Shown one piece after another: positions 48,266-60,119 of a stretch of DNA of 64,000 nt. Where the stretch lies: contig CM032126.1 in the NCBI GenBank assembly GCA_018894105.1, positions 25,766,391 through 25,830,390 of the forward strand, written 5' to 3'. Numbering within the stretch: position 1 is the first letter of the stretch; each line of letters begins with the position of its first letter. The DNA comes from Jacaranda mimosifolia (lineage: Eukaryota > Streptophyta > Magnoliopsida > Lamiales > Bignoniaceae). The notes under the pieces are model-generated. The model made no database searches, was not told the origin of the DNA, and saw nothing but the letters and a program-made list of their open reading frames with translations. Position numbers and translations under genes: made by a program.

Positions 48266-49999
48266 TGACTATAGAGCTATTAGGGAAGTTGTACATCAAA
48301 CAAAGCATCTAGTTAGGGTAATTAGAAGGAATCTTAGAAAAAATCATCCGATGCTTAAGTTAGTATAGATAGAAAGATCATGATAAAATAAGAGAATTAT
48401 AACGACATGGCAACAATAAACATAGCTTGATATATCATGGGGTGGTGGTATATACTGGGTGCTGTTGAGATGGCCCTACAAAGATCATCTTACGTGGAGG
48501 GTTGAGATATTGCCATGTATTCTCATCAAACGATCTATACTTTGGGTCGAGTCGAATTTGACACCCACATAGAAAAAAAAAAAAAAAAAGGGATCAGTAG
48601 GATGTCTAGGTAATTCTAGCATTCCCAAGGGGTATTTGGACATTTTGAGCTTGAAACCCTATAACTAATTCCCTCATTTCATTATTTATGAGGAGCTCCA
48701 GTCCTCATGAATGAGGAAGTTAATCTTGGCCCTTGAATTTGAAATGTCCTTCAATCCAAACCTTATATTTGAAAATACCTTATAATCTTGTGATCATTAA
48801 ATTAGGTGCACTCTTCTAAGCAGATCTTACTATAAAAGTGATCATCTCACTTGTCATTTGCACTTTGCTTCTCGAAGACTCTGTTCTATACTAGTAGCTT
48901 CAACGACCTTTGGAATTCTCTATTAAGGGAAAACCCCTTATATTACCCACCATTTACCTTCTTTGCAGATGGTATTTTCCCAACTTAAATAGTTTATCAG
49001 TTATTTAATTTTTAGTTTCAATAATATCTTGTAGTTTGATTAGTTCAGTTCCTCCTCCACTTACTCATCAACATCTTTGAGTACTAATAGTTCGAGCTCT
49101 TGCATTTCTCATTCTTTATCTTCTCTTTTTATTTTGAACAAATTAAAATGCCTTTACATTGTACTATACATTGTTGATTTTGTAGTTCCTTTTCAATGGC
49201 CATTTCTTATGATTTCAATATTAGAAGCTTTCATTATTGTAGTCATATGCAACAACCTCTTGAAATATATACTTAGAGTTCTAGTGTTACCCTTTCTTTA
49301 TGAAAATATTTGTAGAAATTATTATTTTTTTGTAAGATATAAGCTTTATATAATTTGAAATCTTTTCCTTGAATCAAGTCAATTGCCAAAACAAGTGATA
49401 TTGAATACTAATAAAACCATTAGTGGATAGGCTTAATAATTTAGTTCAATTTTATATTGACATAAAAAATATTTTCTGTGCAAGTGTTTTTTAATATCAT
49501 TATCTATTTAGTGTTAATATTAAGTTTTCAATAGTGTAAAAGAGAATTTCATTTAGACCTACGATTATTATGTCACAGGAGCAAGATGGCGTTTGGACCA
49601 AATCAGGCACCCCATTTGTGCTTGGTTAGCTAGAGTTTGAGAAAGTCAGATATGTAGTTTTGGGGAGTGTTGTGTGATGGCTCAAGGCTGTTTTCTATGT
49701 ATTTGATTGATTGTGCTCAATAAAAATACAAGGTTGGGTGTTGCCTATAAATCATGTGTTGATTGCACTATACCCTTGCAGTTGCATTCTTTCAAATTTT
49801 AGCTAACCAAGCATAAACAGAATGCTTAGGCAGGAAAAGCTAATTAACTTTACTTAGGAAGGAAGTCAGACTGCACATGGGCAAGGCAAATTTGCATGAT
49901 TTGGCCCAACATCATCTTACTCTTGTGACACATTATACATATATATATATATTAATTTTATTATTTTATCACATAAAACAAAATATTATAATTTAATTT
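48266..49999. other. Intergenic DNA, no gene seen
   Basis: The sequence is moderately AT-rich. A run of 17 A lies at 48573-48589. The open frame 49077-49358 (plus) would encode a hydrophobic 93-residue protein of low complexity; nothing supports it as a gene. No transposon ends were recognised. Confidence 0.5.
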
Positions 50000-50923
50000 T
50001 TTTAATTGAAAGAATATTAGTAATAAATCCATCCAAGATTCATATACCCATGGAATCAAAACACAATATAATTATCAATTTTTGGTGCCCATTTGAGCCA
50101 TGAGATTAGTGATCAATGATTCCTGTAATTTCCTGATTGATTGCTAAGTCTTCTTCTCCTTCTCACACAAACCACTTGACAGTTTTAATGGAATAGTAAT
50201 ATCAAAATGTGGAGTACAGAGGGGACATTACCACAATATATATAAGATAAAATCCTAGAGAGCCATCACATCACGGGCTTCTAAGATTGGGCCTACACCA
50301 GTTGTCATACCAAGTCTTTTTAGAAAAAAGGCCTTAGCAACATTGGGTCAAAATATTAAGCTCTGTTAGTCTATCTCATTAACTATATCAATTTAGCCTA
50401 TTTTTATTTTATTAGAAAACAAATCTAATTAATAGAAGTCCACATATTGGAATAAAATCCCAACATTATCCTACTTAGATAAATATTAATTGTAACTTTT
50501 AAACAAAATAAAAGGTAAGGTTTGAGAAAATGAATCTTGGGCTAAATTACAAAAAAATATTGACTATGGCCACAATTTAAAGAAAAGAAATACGACAATG
50601 AGTCAAGACTACCAACACCATCCGGTCTAGTGAAAATTACTAATATTGGATCATGGCGGTGATTGCATCTTTCACTAACATAAAACCTTCCATGGTCACA
50701 TATACCAACAATTCCACCGACATGGATTCATATATGGTAGTGTAGCAAGAAATAGCAACTAAAATATGACCCAAGTATGTATGCTATTTCATTATTGGTA
50801 TTCCAGTTTTCTTGTAAGACATGAATTTCTAGAACTATATGAAATCCCAAGAAAATTTGATTTTCTTATAAGATATGGGCCTCTTGAGCAATAGGTAATC
50901 CTGAGAAAATCCATGATTTTTTT

Positions 50924-52700
50924 TTAGACACGAACAAAAGATGGTTCACCAAGATCCTTTATATCAAAACTACGACATAACATTTGCTTAGTCTCATGGA
51001 GCAAACCTAAATTACTACTAACAAGTAAAATATCATCAACATAAAGCACCAAAAATATAAATCTATTCTCACTGGTCTTGTGGTAAATACAATGGTCTAC
51101 CTTATTTTCCTCAAAACCTAATGAAGTCACTATCTTATCAAACTTCAAGTACCACTGCCGACAAGCTTGTTTAAGACCACAAATTGACTTATTTAGCTTA
51201 CCTACTAGGTGTTCCTTTCCTTCTTGAATAAAACCCTCGAGTTGTCCTAACATCCATTTGGTGGAGTTCCAAATCAAATTGTGCTACTAAAGTCATAATG
51301 ATCCGGAAGGAATCCTTGGAGGAAACAAGAGAGAAGGTGTCACCATAATTAATTTTAGCTTTTTGAGTGAAGCCTTTAGCTACAAGTCTAGCTTTAAACC
51401 TTTAAATCTTCCATTTTAAGTCTTTTTTAGTTTTAAACACCTATTTGCAACCTATAGTCTTTTGACCTTGTGGCAGATCAAACTAACTCCCACATATTAT
51501 TCCTTTTCATTGAGTGAATTTCATCCTCCACAGCGCTAAACCACAAGTCTAATTGAGGACTAGACATGGCATCAGAGTAGCTGATAGGATCAACTACAAG
51601 ACTAACATCGTAATCACTTTCTAAGAGATACACATAGTAGTCATCAGGAATTGCTAGACATCTCTCTCTAGTAGAGCATCTAGGAGGCATTTGATGGATA
51701 TGATTTTGAGGTGGATCAATATTCAAATCAACCTCCATATTAGAAGTAAGTATAGCTACTTGTTCATAAGGATTCTCAATTTCTTGCGCAACAGGTAAGG
51801 AAAGTGTAACAGATTCAATTGGATCATCAGCTACTATAGGATGAGTACATTCACTCATGCCAAGTACATCATGCTGTTTCAGGCTCAACCACTCGAGTTC
51901 CACGTGAAGGACAAAAGAATTTATATCCTTTAGAATGATTTGGATATCCAATGCAGCAACCACGAGTAGATATAGGGTCAATTTTTTTCTCAATAGGGTT
52001 ATAGATTCTAACCTCAGCAGGATATCCCCACACACGAAAATAGTTTAAGCTAGGCTTCCTACCAACCCACAACTCAAAAGGTGTTTTAGGAACTGATCTG
52101 GTAGGAACACGATTAAGTATATATTGCAGTTCTTATGGCTTTACCCCAAAGAAATTTAGGTAACTCACATTAGCTCATCATGCTCCTCATCATCTCAGCT
52201 AGGGTGCGATTACGCCTTTCAGCTACACCATTTTGCTCAGGACTCCTAGGCATGGTATATTGAGTAACAATTCTAAATTCTTGTAAATATTTGGCAAATG
52301 GTCCCATATGTTGCCCAGTCTCATCATTTTTGCAATAATATTCACCACCTTAGTTAGACCTTACAATTTTAATGACCTTTCCCAATTGTTTTTTAACTTT
52401 AGTCTTAAAAATCTTGAACTTTTCAAGAGAATCAAAATTTTCTTTAATAAGATAAATATAACAATATCGGGAAAAATCATCAATAAAGGGGATAAAGTAC
52501 TTATTACCACATAAGGTAGGAATCTATGGGATAGAAATATCTATATGAATAATCTCCAAAAGGTCAAAATTACGAGTGGAACCCTTTTTCTTGGACTTAG
52601 TTAATTTTCCCCTAATACAATCAACACAAATCTCCATGTCTCCAAAATTAAGACTAGGAAGAATGCTTGCTTTTATCAATTTTTTTATTCTATCTTTAGA
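50924..52700 (-). pseudogene. Integrase and RT remnant of copia 3
   Basis: The integrase end lies near 52165-52255 and reads RSPEQNGVAERRNRTLAEMM, keeping the catalytic Glu. It is followed by SLNYFRVWGYPAEVRIYNP (52072-51869), whose frame continues, shifted, to 51478. RT is open at 51277-50924 with SICGLKQACRQWYLKFD and the intact catalytic FLVLYVDDILLV. No RNase H was recognised between 50924 and the LTR, so that part is missing or too decayed. Better preserved than copia 1, but still frameshifted. Confidence 0.85.
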
Positions 52701-53787
52701 AATATGCCTAAGACATCTATGCTATAACATAGAATAGTTGTCATTACTTAGGGGTCTTTTGGACACAATATTTTCAATATTCAAGGATGAATAAATTTGA
52801 TTAGAAGCCAAGGTCAACATATACAAGCCATTGTATAAAATCCCACAACCAATAATGTTAGAGTCTAAAATCAAATTAACATTTCCTTTACCAAAAGAAA
52901 CATCATAACCCAAATTATCTAAAACATAAATAGATTAAATTCCAAGTAAAAGTCAATACATAAAAGAGATTTTCCAAAACAAGCTTAAATCTGATTCTAA
53001 ATTCAAAATGATTGTTCCTACAGATTCTACTACTGGTAGGGCTTCAATAGCTACTCCAAACTTAGACTCTTCTCTTCTTGGCTTCCTTTAGTTTATGAAC
53101 CCCTACAATGAAATTGTAAGATGGCCATTTGCCCTATTGTCAAGCCACCAAGAAGTAATGGGAACATTGACTAAATTTGACTCAAAACAAACTAGGGCTA
53201 ATGAATTACCTTCTTGCTTCTTCTTCTCTAACCAAACTTGGAAATCAGAGCACTCAATATGGCCTGGCTTCTTACAAAAGTAACATTTTACCTCCTTTTT
53301 AGGACCATCTTTCTTGACTCCTAAGTTTTGGGTCTGATCGTTACCATGCTTGTTATTATTTTGAGCCTTTTATGAGAGTGATAATGAGGTTTCTTAAGGT
53401 TGGAGATATTTTGACTCTTTCTAGATTTAGGACCAGGATGAGAAATAAGTAAGGCTATCGGTCTACTCTCCCATTTAATTTTCTCTTCATCAGAGACACA
53501 TTTAGAAATAAGATCAAGAATACTCCACGACTCATTTTAGGTGTTATAGGCTATTTCGATTTGACTGAATTCCATAGGCAAGGAATTGAGAGCAATGTGA
53601 ACAATATAGTTATCAAGGAGAATAATATCAAGATCCTTGAGGCTAGATTGGATGTGAACCATTTTTAAAATATATTCCCTAACCCCACCAGAGTTATTGT
53701 ACTTCATACTCGCCAAATCACTCATTAGATTCCCAGCCTCAAACTTATCAGACACTTGATACATTTGTCCTACAATGTGGAAAAACT
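52700..53787 (-). pseudogene. Gag and protease remnant of copia 3
   Basis: The gag piece 53787-53537 reads FFHIVGQMYQVSDKFEAGNL and NNSGGVREYILKMVHIQSSL. The zinc knuckle is near 53236-53290 and reads KCYFCKKPGHIEC, an intact CX2CX4HX4C. Downstream pieces (52913-52722) resemble the region between protease and integrase (VSFGKGNVNLILDSNIIGCGILYNGLYML). The first residues of the open frame beyond 53787 belong to the inserted CACTA end, not to gag. Confidence 0.8.
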
Positions 53788-54255
53788 CACTACAACAAAT
53801 TACACTTTTAGTAACAAATAATTTTGTTACCATAAAGCTGAAATTTGTTACCCAAAATATTAGTAACGAATTTTTCGTTACCTAAGTTTAGTGCCCTAAA
53901 GCCCGTCGCAAAAGATTTTAGTAATGAAATTTATGGTTCGTTACAAATGATGGACTTATGGCGACGAAATGTATCGTTACCAAAATATGATATTAGTAAC
54001 AAAAAAATGTAGTAGTTACAGTAGATTTTTATAGCGTAACGAAATATTTAGTTACTAAAACATTGGCAATTCTGTTGCATTTTATTTTTCGTTACTAATG
54101 AATAATATAATGATATTATTTATTTAATTAAGTATAGTTACTAAATGTTTATGTAACAAAATATTTGGTTACAAATAGTTAAATAAAATTTTAATTCAAA
54201 AATAAGCATTTCGTTACTAATGGAATAAATAACTAAAAGTTTCGTTACGAAATGT
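53788..54255. mobile_element. Left end of a CACTA-like element (GTAACGAAA family)
   Basis: CACTACAACAAATTACAC begins at 53788 inside the copia 3 gag. It is followed by a dense subterminal array of the word GTAACGAAA and its variants on both strands (for example 53861, 53912, 53975, 54037, 54092, 54214, 54244). This is the typical end structure of plant CACTA elements. The matching right end and a target duplication of ACT were not found, so the element is truncated or its right part is unrecognisable. Confidence 0.7.
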
Positions 54256-54960
54256 GTACGAATGGGCTCCTATTTTGGCTGCTGCATATGGATGGGCCAT
54301 TTGACATCGGGCCTATGCCTGCTGGGCCGCCGAACTCTGGGCTCAACCCGTGCTATCGCCCACCAGCCCACCAGCAAGAGCGCAACAGGGCCCAGCCGCT
54401 CGCAAGCAACCCTGCTGTGCTCAACCACCAGGTCCTACTAGCCTCAGGCCCAACACTCAAGCCCATGACCCACCAGCAAGAGTGCCACAGGCCAGCCCAC
54501 CCGCGAGCTGGCAGCAAGACCCAGCACCTCGAGCCCACCCAAGCTCAGGCCCAACGCCCACACTAGCCCACAAGGCCCTGCCCCCCCTAGCCGCCAGCAT
54601 CGACCCACCCGAGCTCAAGCCCAACGTCTACACCGGGCCATCAAGCCCTGCTGCGCTGCGGCCCAACGTCCATTGCCCACCGCCCAACAGTAAGAGCGGC
54701 CGCAGGGCCGCCCACCCGCAAAGCCCAATGCCCATCGCCCAACAGCAAGAACGGCCATAGGGCCGCCCACCAACAAGGCCTAGCGCCCACCAGTTAGAAC
54801 GGCCGCAGAGCCGGCCCACCCGCAAGCTGGCAGCAGGCCCAGCGCCACACCGACCCACCCGTAAGGCCAGCGCAAATTCCTCCCAAACCACTGGCAACAG
54901 GTTTCGATCCCACGCCATGTCCACCCTCAAGCAAGTACCTAACCATCTTGGTTGCACGTC
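54256..54960. other. GC-rich island with GCCCA/GGGCC words
   Basis: A sharply bounded stretch of about 700 bp, visibly GC-rich, lies between AT-rich flanks. It is dominated by degenerate repeats of GCCCA, CCCAACG and CACCAGCAAGAGCG. All frames are open for long distances on both strands only because of composition (Pro/Ala/Gln-rich), and I see no conserved protein. It directly follows the CACTA subterminal repeats and may be interior sequence of that element or a captured fragment. The right edge carries a tRNA-like box pair on the minus strand. Confidence 0.5.
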
Positions 54961-55289
54961 CAAAAGTTAATATTTGTATTTGCTCAGATACTTATTCATC
55001 TCTTCCATATAGAGCTCTCAAGCAATTTCACATGTTATCAAGCAAACATTATTTTATTTTTAAAAACAAAATAATAATTGTCATTTGAATAAATAAAATA
55101 AGAGTATCAAATAGTGAATTAAAAGAAATAAATAAAAAGTGTGATATAATTATATAGCATAGCTGCATGAAGCAAATAAATTTTATTACATATATACATA
55201 TATAAATTGTTAGGTAAAGGCTTAATATTTTTGTAGAAGAGCTTATAATATAAAATACTTTATTTTAGAAATTTAGAAAAAAAATATTT
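54961..55289. other. AT-rich DNA, no feature seen
   Basis: The sequence is low-complexity AT-rich with TATATACATATATA-type runs. Nothing coding or repeat-like was resolved. Confidence 0.5.
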
Positions 55290-55795
55290 ATAAAAAATAA
55301 TTGGCATTACATATATATGTATATATATTAAAAAATTGTGAACAAAACCCTTTAAAGTAAAAAACAAAGGACAATCTAATAAGCAAAAGTAACAATATTA
55401 TTAATTTCAGCGGTTTAGAAAAATCAACGCGAAGTTATTCATTTAGGGAATGTTACACTAACCACTGCCATTTATTATGAATTCCGCGGCAATTTTTTGA
55501 AACCGTCGCGAAATGGCTAATTCAACGGCAGTTTGGATAAATCGTTACTTAACCACCGTCAAATTAATATTTTACAGCGGTTGAGACAAATCGTCACAAA
55601 ATATATACCGCGATTAACCTATTTTCTTGTAGTATATATATATACTATATATGTATATAAGTTTGAATGAAAAATTATATTATATACATAGTTATAAATA
55701 TTAAATATTATTTAATTCGGATTGAATAAATAGAAAAAATAGATAAAAATAAAAGTAATTTAAATTTTATTGATAAATTTATATATATTTATATT
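55290..55795. repeat. Direct repeat copy 1 with CACTA-like right end
   Basis: This 505-bp segment recurs at 56415-56915 at an offset of about 1128 bases. It contains words such as GCGGTTT, CCGTCGCGAAATGG and TTCCGCGGCAA (55412-55610) and ends its structured part with AACCTATTTTCTTGTAGTA. The complement of that end, TACTACAAGAAAATAGG, is one base from the very common plant CACTA terminus CACTACAAGAAAA. Confidence 0.7.
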
Positions 55796-56414
55796 ATATA
55801 TGTGAATAAGTATAAATGGAAATAATAAGTATACATGTATGAATAATTCGAAAGAAAAAGGATAAAAATAAAAATTATTTATAATTTTATAGATAAATTT
55901 ATATATATATATATTTATAAAATGAGAATATATGAAATAATGAGAAATTTTGATTTTGATTATTTGAAAGGTTAACAACTTTTTTTGTTATTCACTATTT
56001 TTTTGTTATTTGCAAAATATAATATGAATATCCAATTATATTTATACAAAAATTTGAGAATGAATACAATAATTTTTTTTTCTATATTTTATTTTACATT
56101 ATAATTTCATCCTCATATTTTGTCACAAATTCGTATTTGAAAATCAATTTTAAGTTTATAATTATTTTATCAATTTACTATAGTTTTAACTTTATATGAC
56201 TAATGCCAAACTCTTTTCTTCACGTAATTATTCGATAACTAAGCTATGAGTGAAATTAAAAGGTTTCTATTAACTTATATACTAATATTGATTTTAACTT
56301 TATAATTATTTTATATATTTATTTTGATTTATTTTACTTTTTTTTATCTTTACTATCATAGTTTTGTCTTAACTTAATTGGTTTTTAATCAAAAATTAAA
56401 ATTAAATAAGATTG

Positions 56415-56915
56415 TTTTTAAAAAATAATTGGCATTACATATATATATATATTAAAAATTTGTGGACAAAACCCTTTAAAGTTAAAAACAAAGAGCAATC
56501 TAATAAGTAAAAGAAATAATATTATTAATTGCGGCAATTTAGAAAAATCAGTACGAAGTTATTCATTCAGTGGTGGTTACACTAACTACCGCCATTTATT
56601 ATGAATTCCGCGGTGATTTTTCGAAACAGTCGCTAAATGGCTAATTTAGCGACGGTTCGGATAAATTGCCGCTTAACCACCATCAAATTAATATTTTGCA
56701 ACAGTTGAGACAAACCATTGAAAAATATATGGGGCGATTAACCTATTTTCTTGTGGCGTATATATATATACTATATATGTAAATAAGTACGAACAAAAAA
56801 TTATATTACACATATTTATAAATATTAAATATTATTTAATTTGGAATGAACAAATAGAAAAATAGATAAAAATAAAAGTAATTTAAATTTTATTGATAAA
56901 TTTATAAATATGTAT
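56415..56915. repeat. Direct repeat copy 2
   Basis: Matches 55290-55795 throughout, including TTATTATGAATTCCGCGG (56595) and AACCTATTTTCTTGTGGCG (56740). Between the copies lies about 620 bp of AT-rich DNA that itself contains a partial further copy of the GATAAAAATAAAA tail (55859). Confidence 0.7.
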
Positions 56916-57826
56916 ATTTTATTAAATAGAAAAGGAAAAAAGAAAGCAACTGTTTCTGTCTATTCAGAACAAAATGTTTTTTTGCCAGAATACATTAATA
57001 GACATGAAACAAACAGAAAACAAATAACATATATAAGTTTAACAGAGAAAAGTAAACTGTGTCCATTAAAAATTCCTGAAGGAAAAAGAGAAACATAAAA
57101 CCAAAGACTACAGACAGATATCACAAAAAATATCAATCTTAAGGAATGCTCCCAGTTGTAACAATCATGGGGAGGTAATAACAATGAATGAGAAACTAAC
57201 AAGAATGATTTTCCGCTAACGAGCTTGCCTCCCCAAAACTAGCAGGGCCGACTTCTTCCTGCTATATAATTACATAACAAGCTGCCACACCAGCGTAATG
57301 AACTTTCCTACAAAGGCCGCCAAAGAGTGATGATTACATAGAATCCTGGAAACCAGATATATTTCATTCATATTGAGCAAGTAGCCACTAACATAAATAA
57401 GCTTAATATTGCAGATATAGAAGATAAAAATGTTAATAAAGTTAGCCATGATAATTAAGTAACAAGCATGGTAAGAATGAAAAATAAAAATTGAAATTAA
57501 GTTTCAAAAAAATTTATTTAAAGCTCTTCATATTGATATTACGAAATCTACATCCTTTGTTAAGTCAAAATGTATCATGCATTATTGTTCTCTAAAATAC
57601 AATTGCCTAAGGCTCTAGATACACTCAAAGTATTTTAATACTTATTATAAGTTTCTTCCAGTCTTAAGTCTTCCACGAAATGGAAAGTTAACTTCGTAAA
57701 AAACTAATGGCCAAGTTTTATAGCAAGCCCTTACTCTCCGAGTATGAAATAAGCGCAAAATCTTGCCAATGGTGTTGCTCCACTGTGTGATTTTAATCCC
57801 TCTGTGACACATCAATGACACACATG
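56916..57826. other. Region downstream of the PHOX-type gene
   Basis: Non-coding DNA between the repeats and the last exon of the gene at 57827. It should include the gene's 3' untranslated region, but no unambiguous poly(A) signal could be assigned. Open frames at 56910-57202 are short and unsupported. Confidence 0.45.
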
Positions 57827-60119
57827 TTATGCATTTTCAAGGGCATAATAAAGTTTTGAAACTCGTCTTCGAAGTAGTGGCTCTAATCGACAAGATGAAA
57901 CGGTGCTCTGCAACTTTTTTGCTTCATACATTTCATTCCATGCCTGTATTATCTCGTCGATATTGAATCCCATACCTGCAAAAACATTAAAATGTCAAAA
58001 GTATTTAATCAAATTCATTTATTTTTTTGGGTTCTATAATATTCAAGATTTTTAGATGCTATCTTTGTATATCACCTTCCAGCGCTGTGTCATTGGAACA
58101 ATGATTCTTTATCATAACAGCAATATCAGTCGCAGAAGCTCCAGCAAGTTCAAATTTTTCAACAGCAACTTCCAAACATTCTTGCCACACTGGAAGTCCT
58201 AGTTTGAATTCCATGATAGATCTTTCATACAACATAGTACCCCATAGTACATATATCTGAGACCGAATGTTTGTAGCCTGTTCTTCTGCTTCATCGGCAG
58301 ACATACGTTTGAACAAGTTATCCAATTTCATTTTCTGTAATAGAGTTTCAAACTTATTGGGCTTGAACAGCTCACTAAGACGCTGATCTTCTCGTTCCTC
58401 CCACATCTGCATTCCTCTTTCCATGTTTTCCTCTGCATTGTTGTAAAGCATAAGTACTTCTCCTGAAGGCCATGTTTCAAGATCATCTACTGTGGCAACG
58501 GCATAATACCAAGAGAGTTTTGCTTGTTCAAACTGTTGTTGTCCCAGAGCTAAAACAGCTTCATAGAAATCTGGTTTAATTCTTAGAGCCTCTTCATATC
58601 TTATTCCTGCTTTTGTGAATTCCTTCTGTGCCCATTCATAAGCAGACTTGACTTGTTCAAGCACAGATTCTCTTGAAGAATCTTCTGTAAAATAAACCCT
58701 CTTTCTTGCCCTCGACATGTGAACATTTCCCCAGTTGAACAAAGCTAAAGCTGCCATCTCCTGGAACTTATCAGCAGCAATGCTGAAAAGTTCCTGAGCT
58801 TCTTCACTAGTGACCGTTTCTTCCATTGCTTCAGAGTAGAGCTTCATCCCAACCTCATTGATATCTATATTAGCATCAATATCAAAACCCACATAGTTCT
58901 TGAAGATTTGAGCAAACTGAACGATCCAGTCACTGATACAAGTTGATTGACTATGTACTTCCTTTTTTTTCCCAACATGTCCACTTTCAGGAATGTGTTT
59001 CGCATCAAACTTGTCTTTTCTAACCTTTTGAAAGAACGGATCTTGATCTGGAGTAACTTCAACGACATACAGCTTGACGGAACCATGCTGTGCAGATGCT
59101 TCAGCCCACCTTAGTTCTTCTGTTGTGGTGATTGTGACCAAATCACCTTCGTGATCCTTATACTTAACAAGAACAGCTTTTGAGCTGGGAAAACGATCCG
59201 AAATGATTTCCCTTAATTTCAGAATGCTGCAGTTAACAGGAATTTGGGCCCATCTTATGTCTTCTCCAAATACTAATTTCACTGTTCTTTTAGGCTCTTC
59301 CTCTGTACCATTACTAATCTTTTCTTCCTCCACCACCAATTTGTCTTCAGTATTTTTTTCCTCAATCTGATCCTCAGACATCCTCATCAGAACTCCACCA
59401 TCAGCTTTCCGTTCATCAATTTTTCCTTTTTTTTCATTCTCATAACTTCCTTCATTATATTCATCAGTCTTGCCATCAAATCTCTTCTCATCTAGAATGT
59501 TGCTTTTCTTTTCATTTGCCTTCTCTATGGGTCCCTTGCTTTGAGGCGAAGCAAGTGGTTCAATAGACTCGGGCAATGGAACCAAATCTATAGGAATTTC
59601 ACTAAATCTTGAGCCTTGTCTCTCGAACTTCTTTTTTACCCTTTGTTCAAGTTCAGACGCCATGAGATTATTCGGTTCCATTTTTAGTACAATTCCAACA
59701 TCTCTAAGTGCCAAATCTAACCTCTTCAATGCCTCATAACATCTAGCTCTTTTCAAGAGCGCTTTGCTATATTTCGGTGTGACTTCAAGGGCCAAATTGC
59801 ACTCGTGGATCGCCCTTGCATAATCACCCCCAAACTGCATATAGCATTCAGCCATATTACTCCTGAGATAGGATATATCTATGTGGTTATTTGGAAGTAG
59901 TTTTATGGCTTTCTCATACTTTAACAGGGCACCTTCATAGTCCCTCCTCTGAAACAACCTATTGCCCTCCTCCTTTAATTCATTCGACATTGACATGAAT
60001 ATGGCAGTGTCTTGATCATAAGCTGTTGTGCTATTTCGAATAGCTCTAACTTGCCTCAAATTTAGGTCACGCCATCTATCTCCATAAGGGCTCTTTTCCT
60101 TTCCAGTATGTTTCCCCAT
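57827..60119 (-). CDS. TPR and PB1 domain protein, PHOX/CLMP1 family
   Basis: This is the only intact host gene. Exon 1 runs 60119-58076 and exon 2 runs 57975-57827. They are separated by a 100-bp intron (GTGATA...TGCAG), giving 730 residues. The start at 60119 (MGKHTGKEK) is preferred over the ATG four codons upstream, because family members begin MGKxTGKKK. Three TPR repeats span about residues 46-154 ([39 protein letters not shown]). A charged, low-complexity linker follows (about 195-277). A PB1 domain spans about 278-356 ([17 protein letters not shown]; acidic OPCA part [20 protein letters not shown]). The conserved C-terminal helical region follows (395-690), ending in [20 protein letters not shown] and RRRV in exon 2. 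Family members are cytosolic or membrane-associated Hsp70/Hsp90 co-chaperone-like proteins; Arabidopsis CLMP1 affects chloroplast distribution. Which paralogue this is cannot be told here. Reading through the intron would give a false end (GDIQR, stop at 58059). Confidence 0.93.
57976..58075 (-). other. Intron of the PHOX-type gene
   Basis: 100 bp, donor GTGATA after GCGCTGGAAG and acceptor TGCAG before GTATGGG. Splicing joins GCG CTG GAA GGT ATG GGA TTC (ALEGMGF), restoring the family's conserved C-terminus. The interior is T-rich on the sense strand. Confidence 0.9.

Larger units (their letters stand above)
50000..53787 (-). mobile_element. Ty1/copia element 3, different lineage, 5'-truncated
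   Basis: Gag, integrase and RT lie on the minus strand in copia order. The 3' LTR starts at 50465 (minus strand TGTTGGGATTTTATTCC), preceded by a tract reading CTAAGTAGGATAA. The far LTR end is not certain (about 50000). The gag 5' part is cut at 53788 by the left end of a CACTA element, and the 5' LTR was not found in the window. Coding sequence differs clearly from copia 1 and 2. Confidence 0.8.

Noticed and set aside
49077..49358. 93-codon hydrophobic plus frame
   Set aside because: Composition-driven; no signal peptide pattern, homologue or gene context could be supported.
54252..54963. Long Pro/Ala/Gln-rich open frames in the GC island, both strands
   Set aside because: Open only because GC-rich DNA lacks stops; several frames are open at once and no conserved domain is visible.
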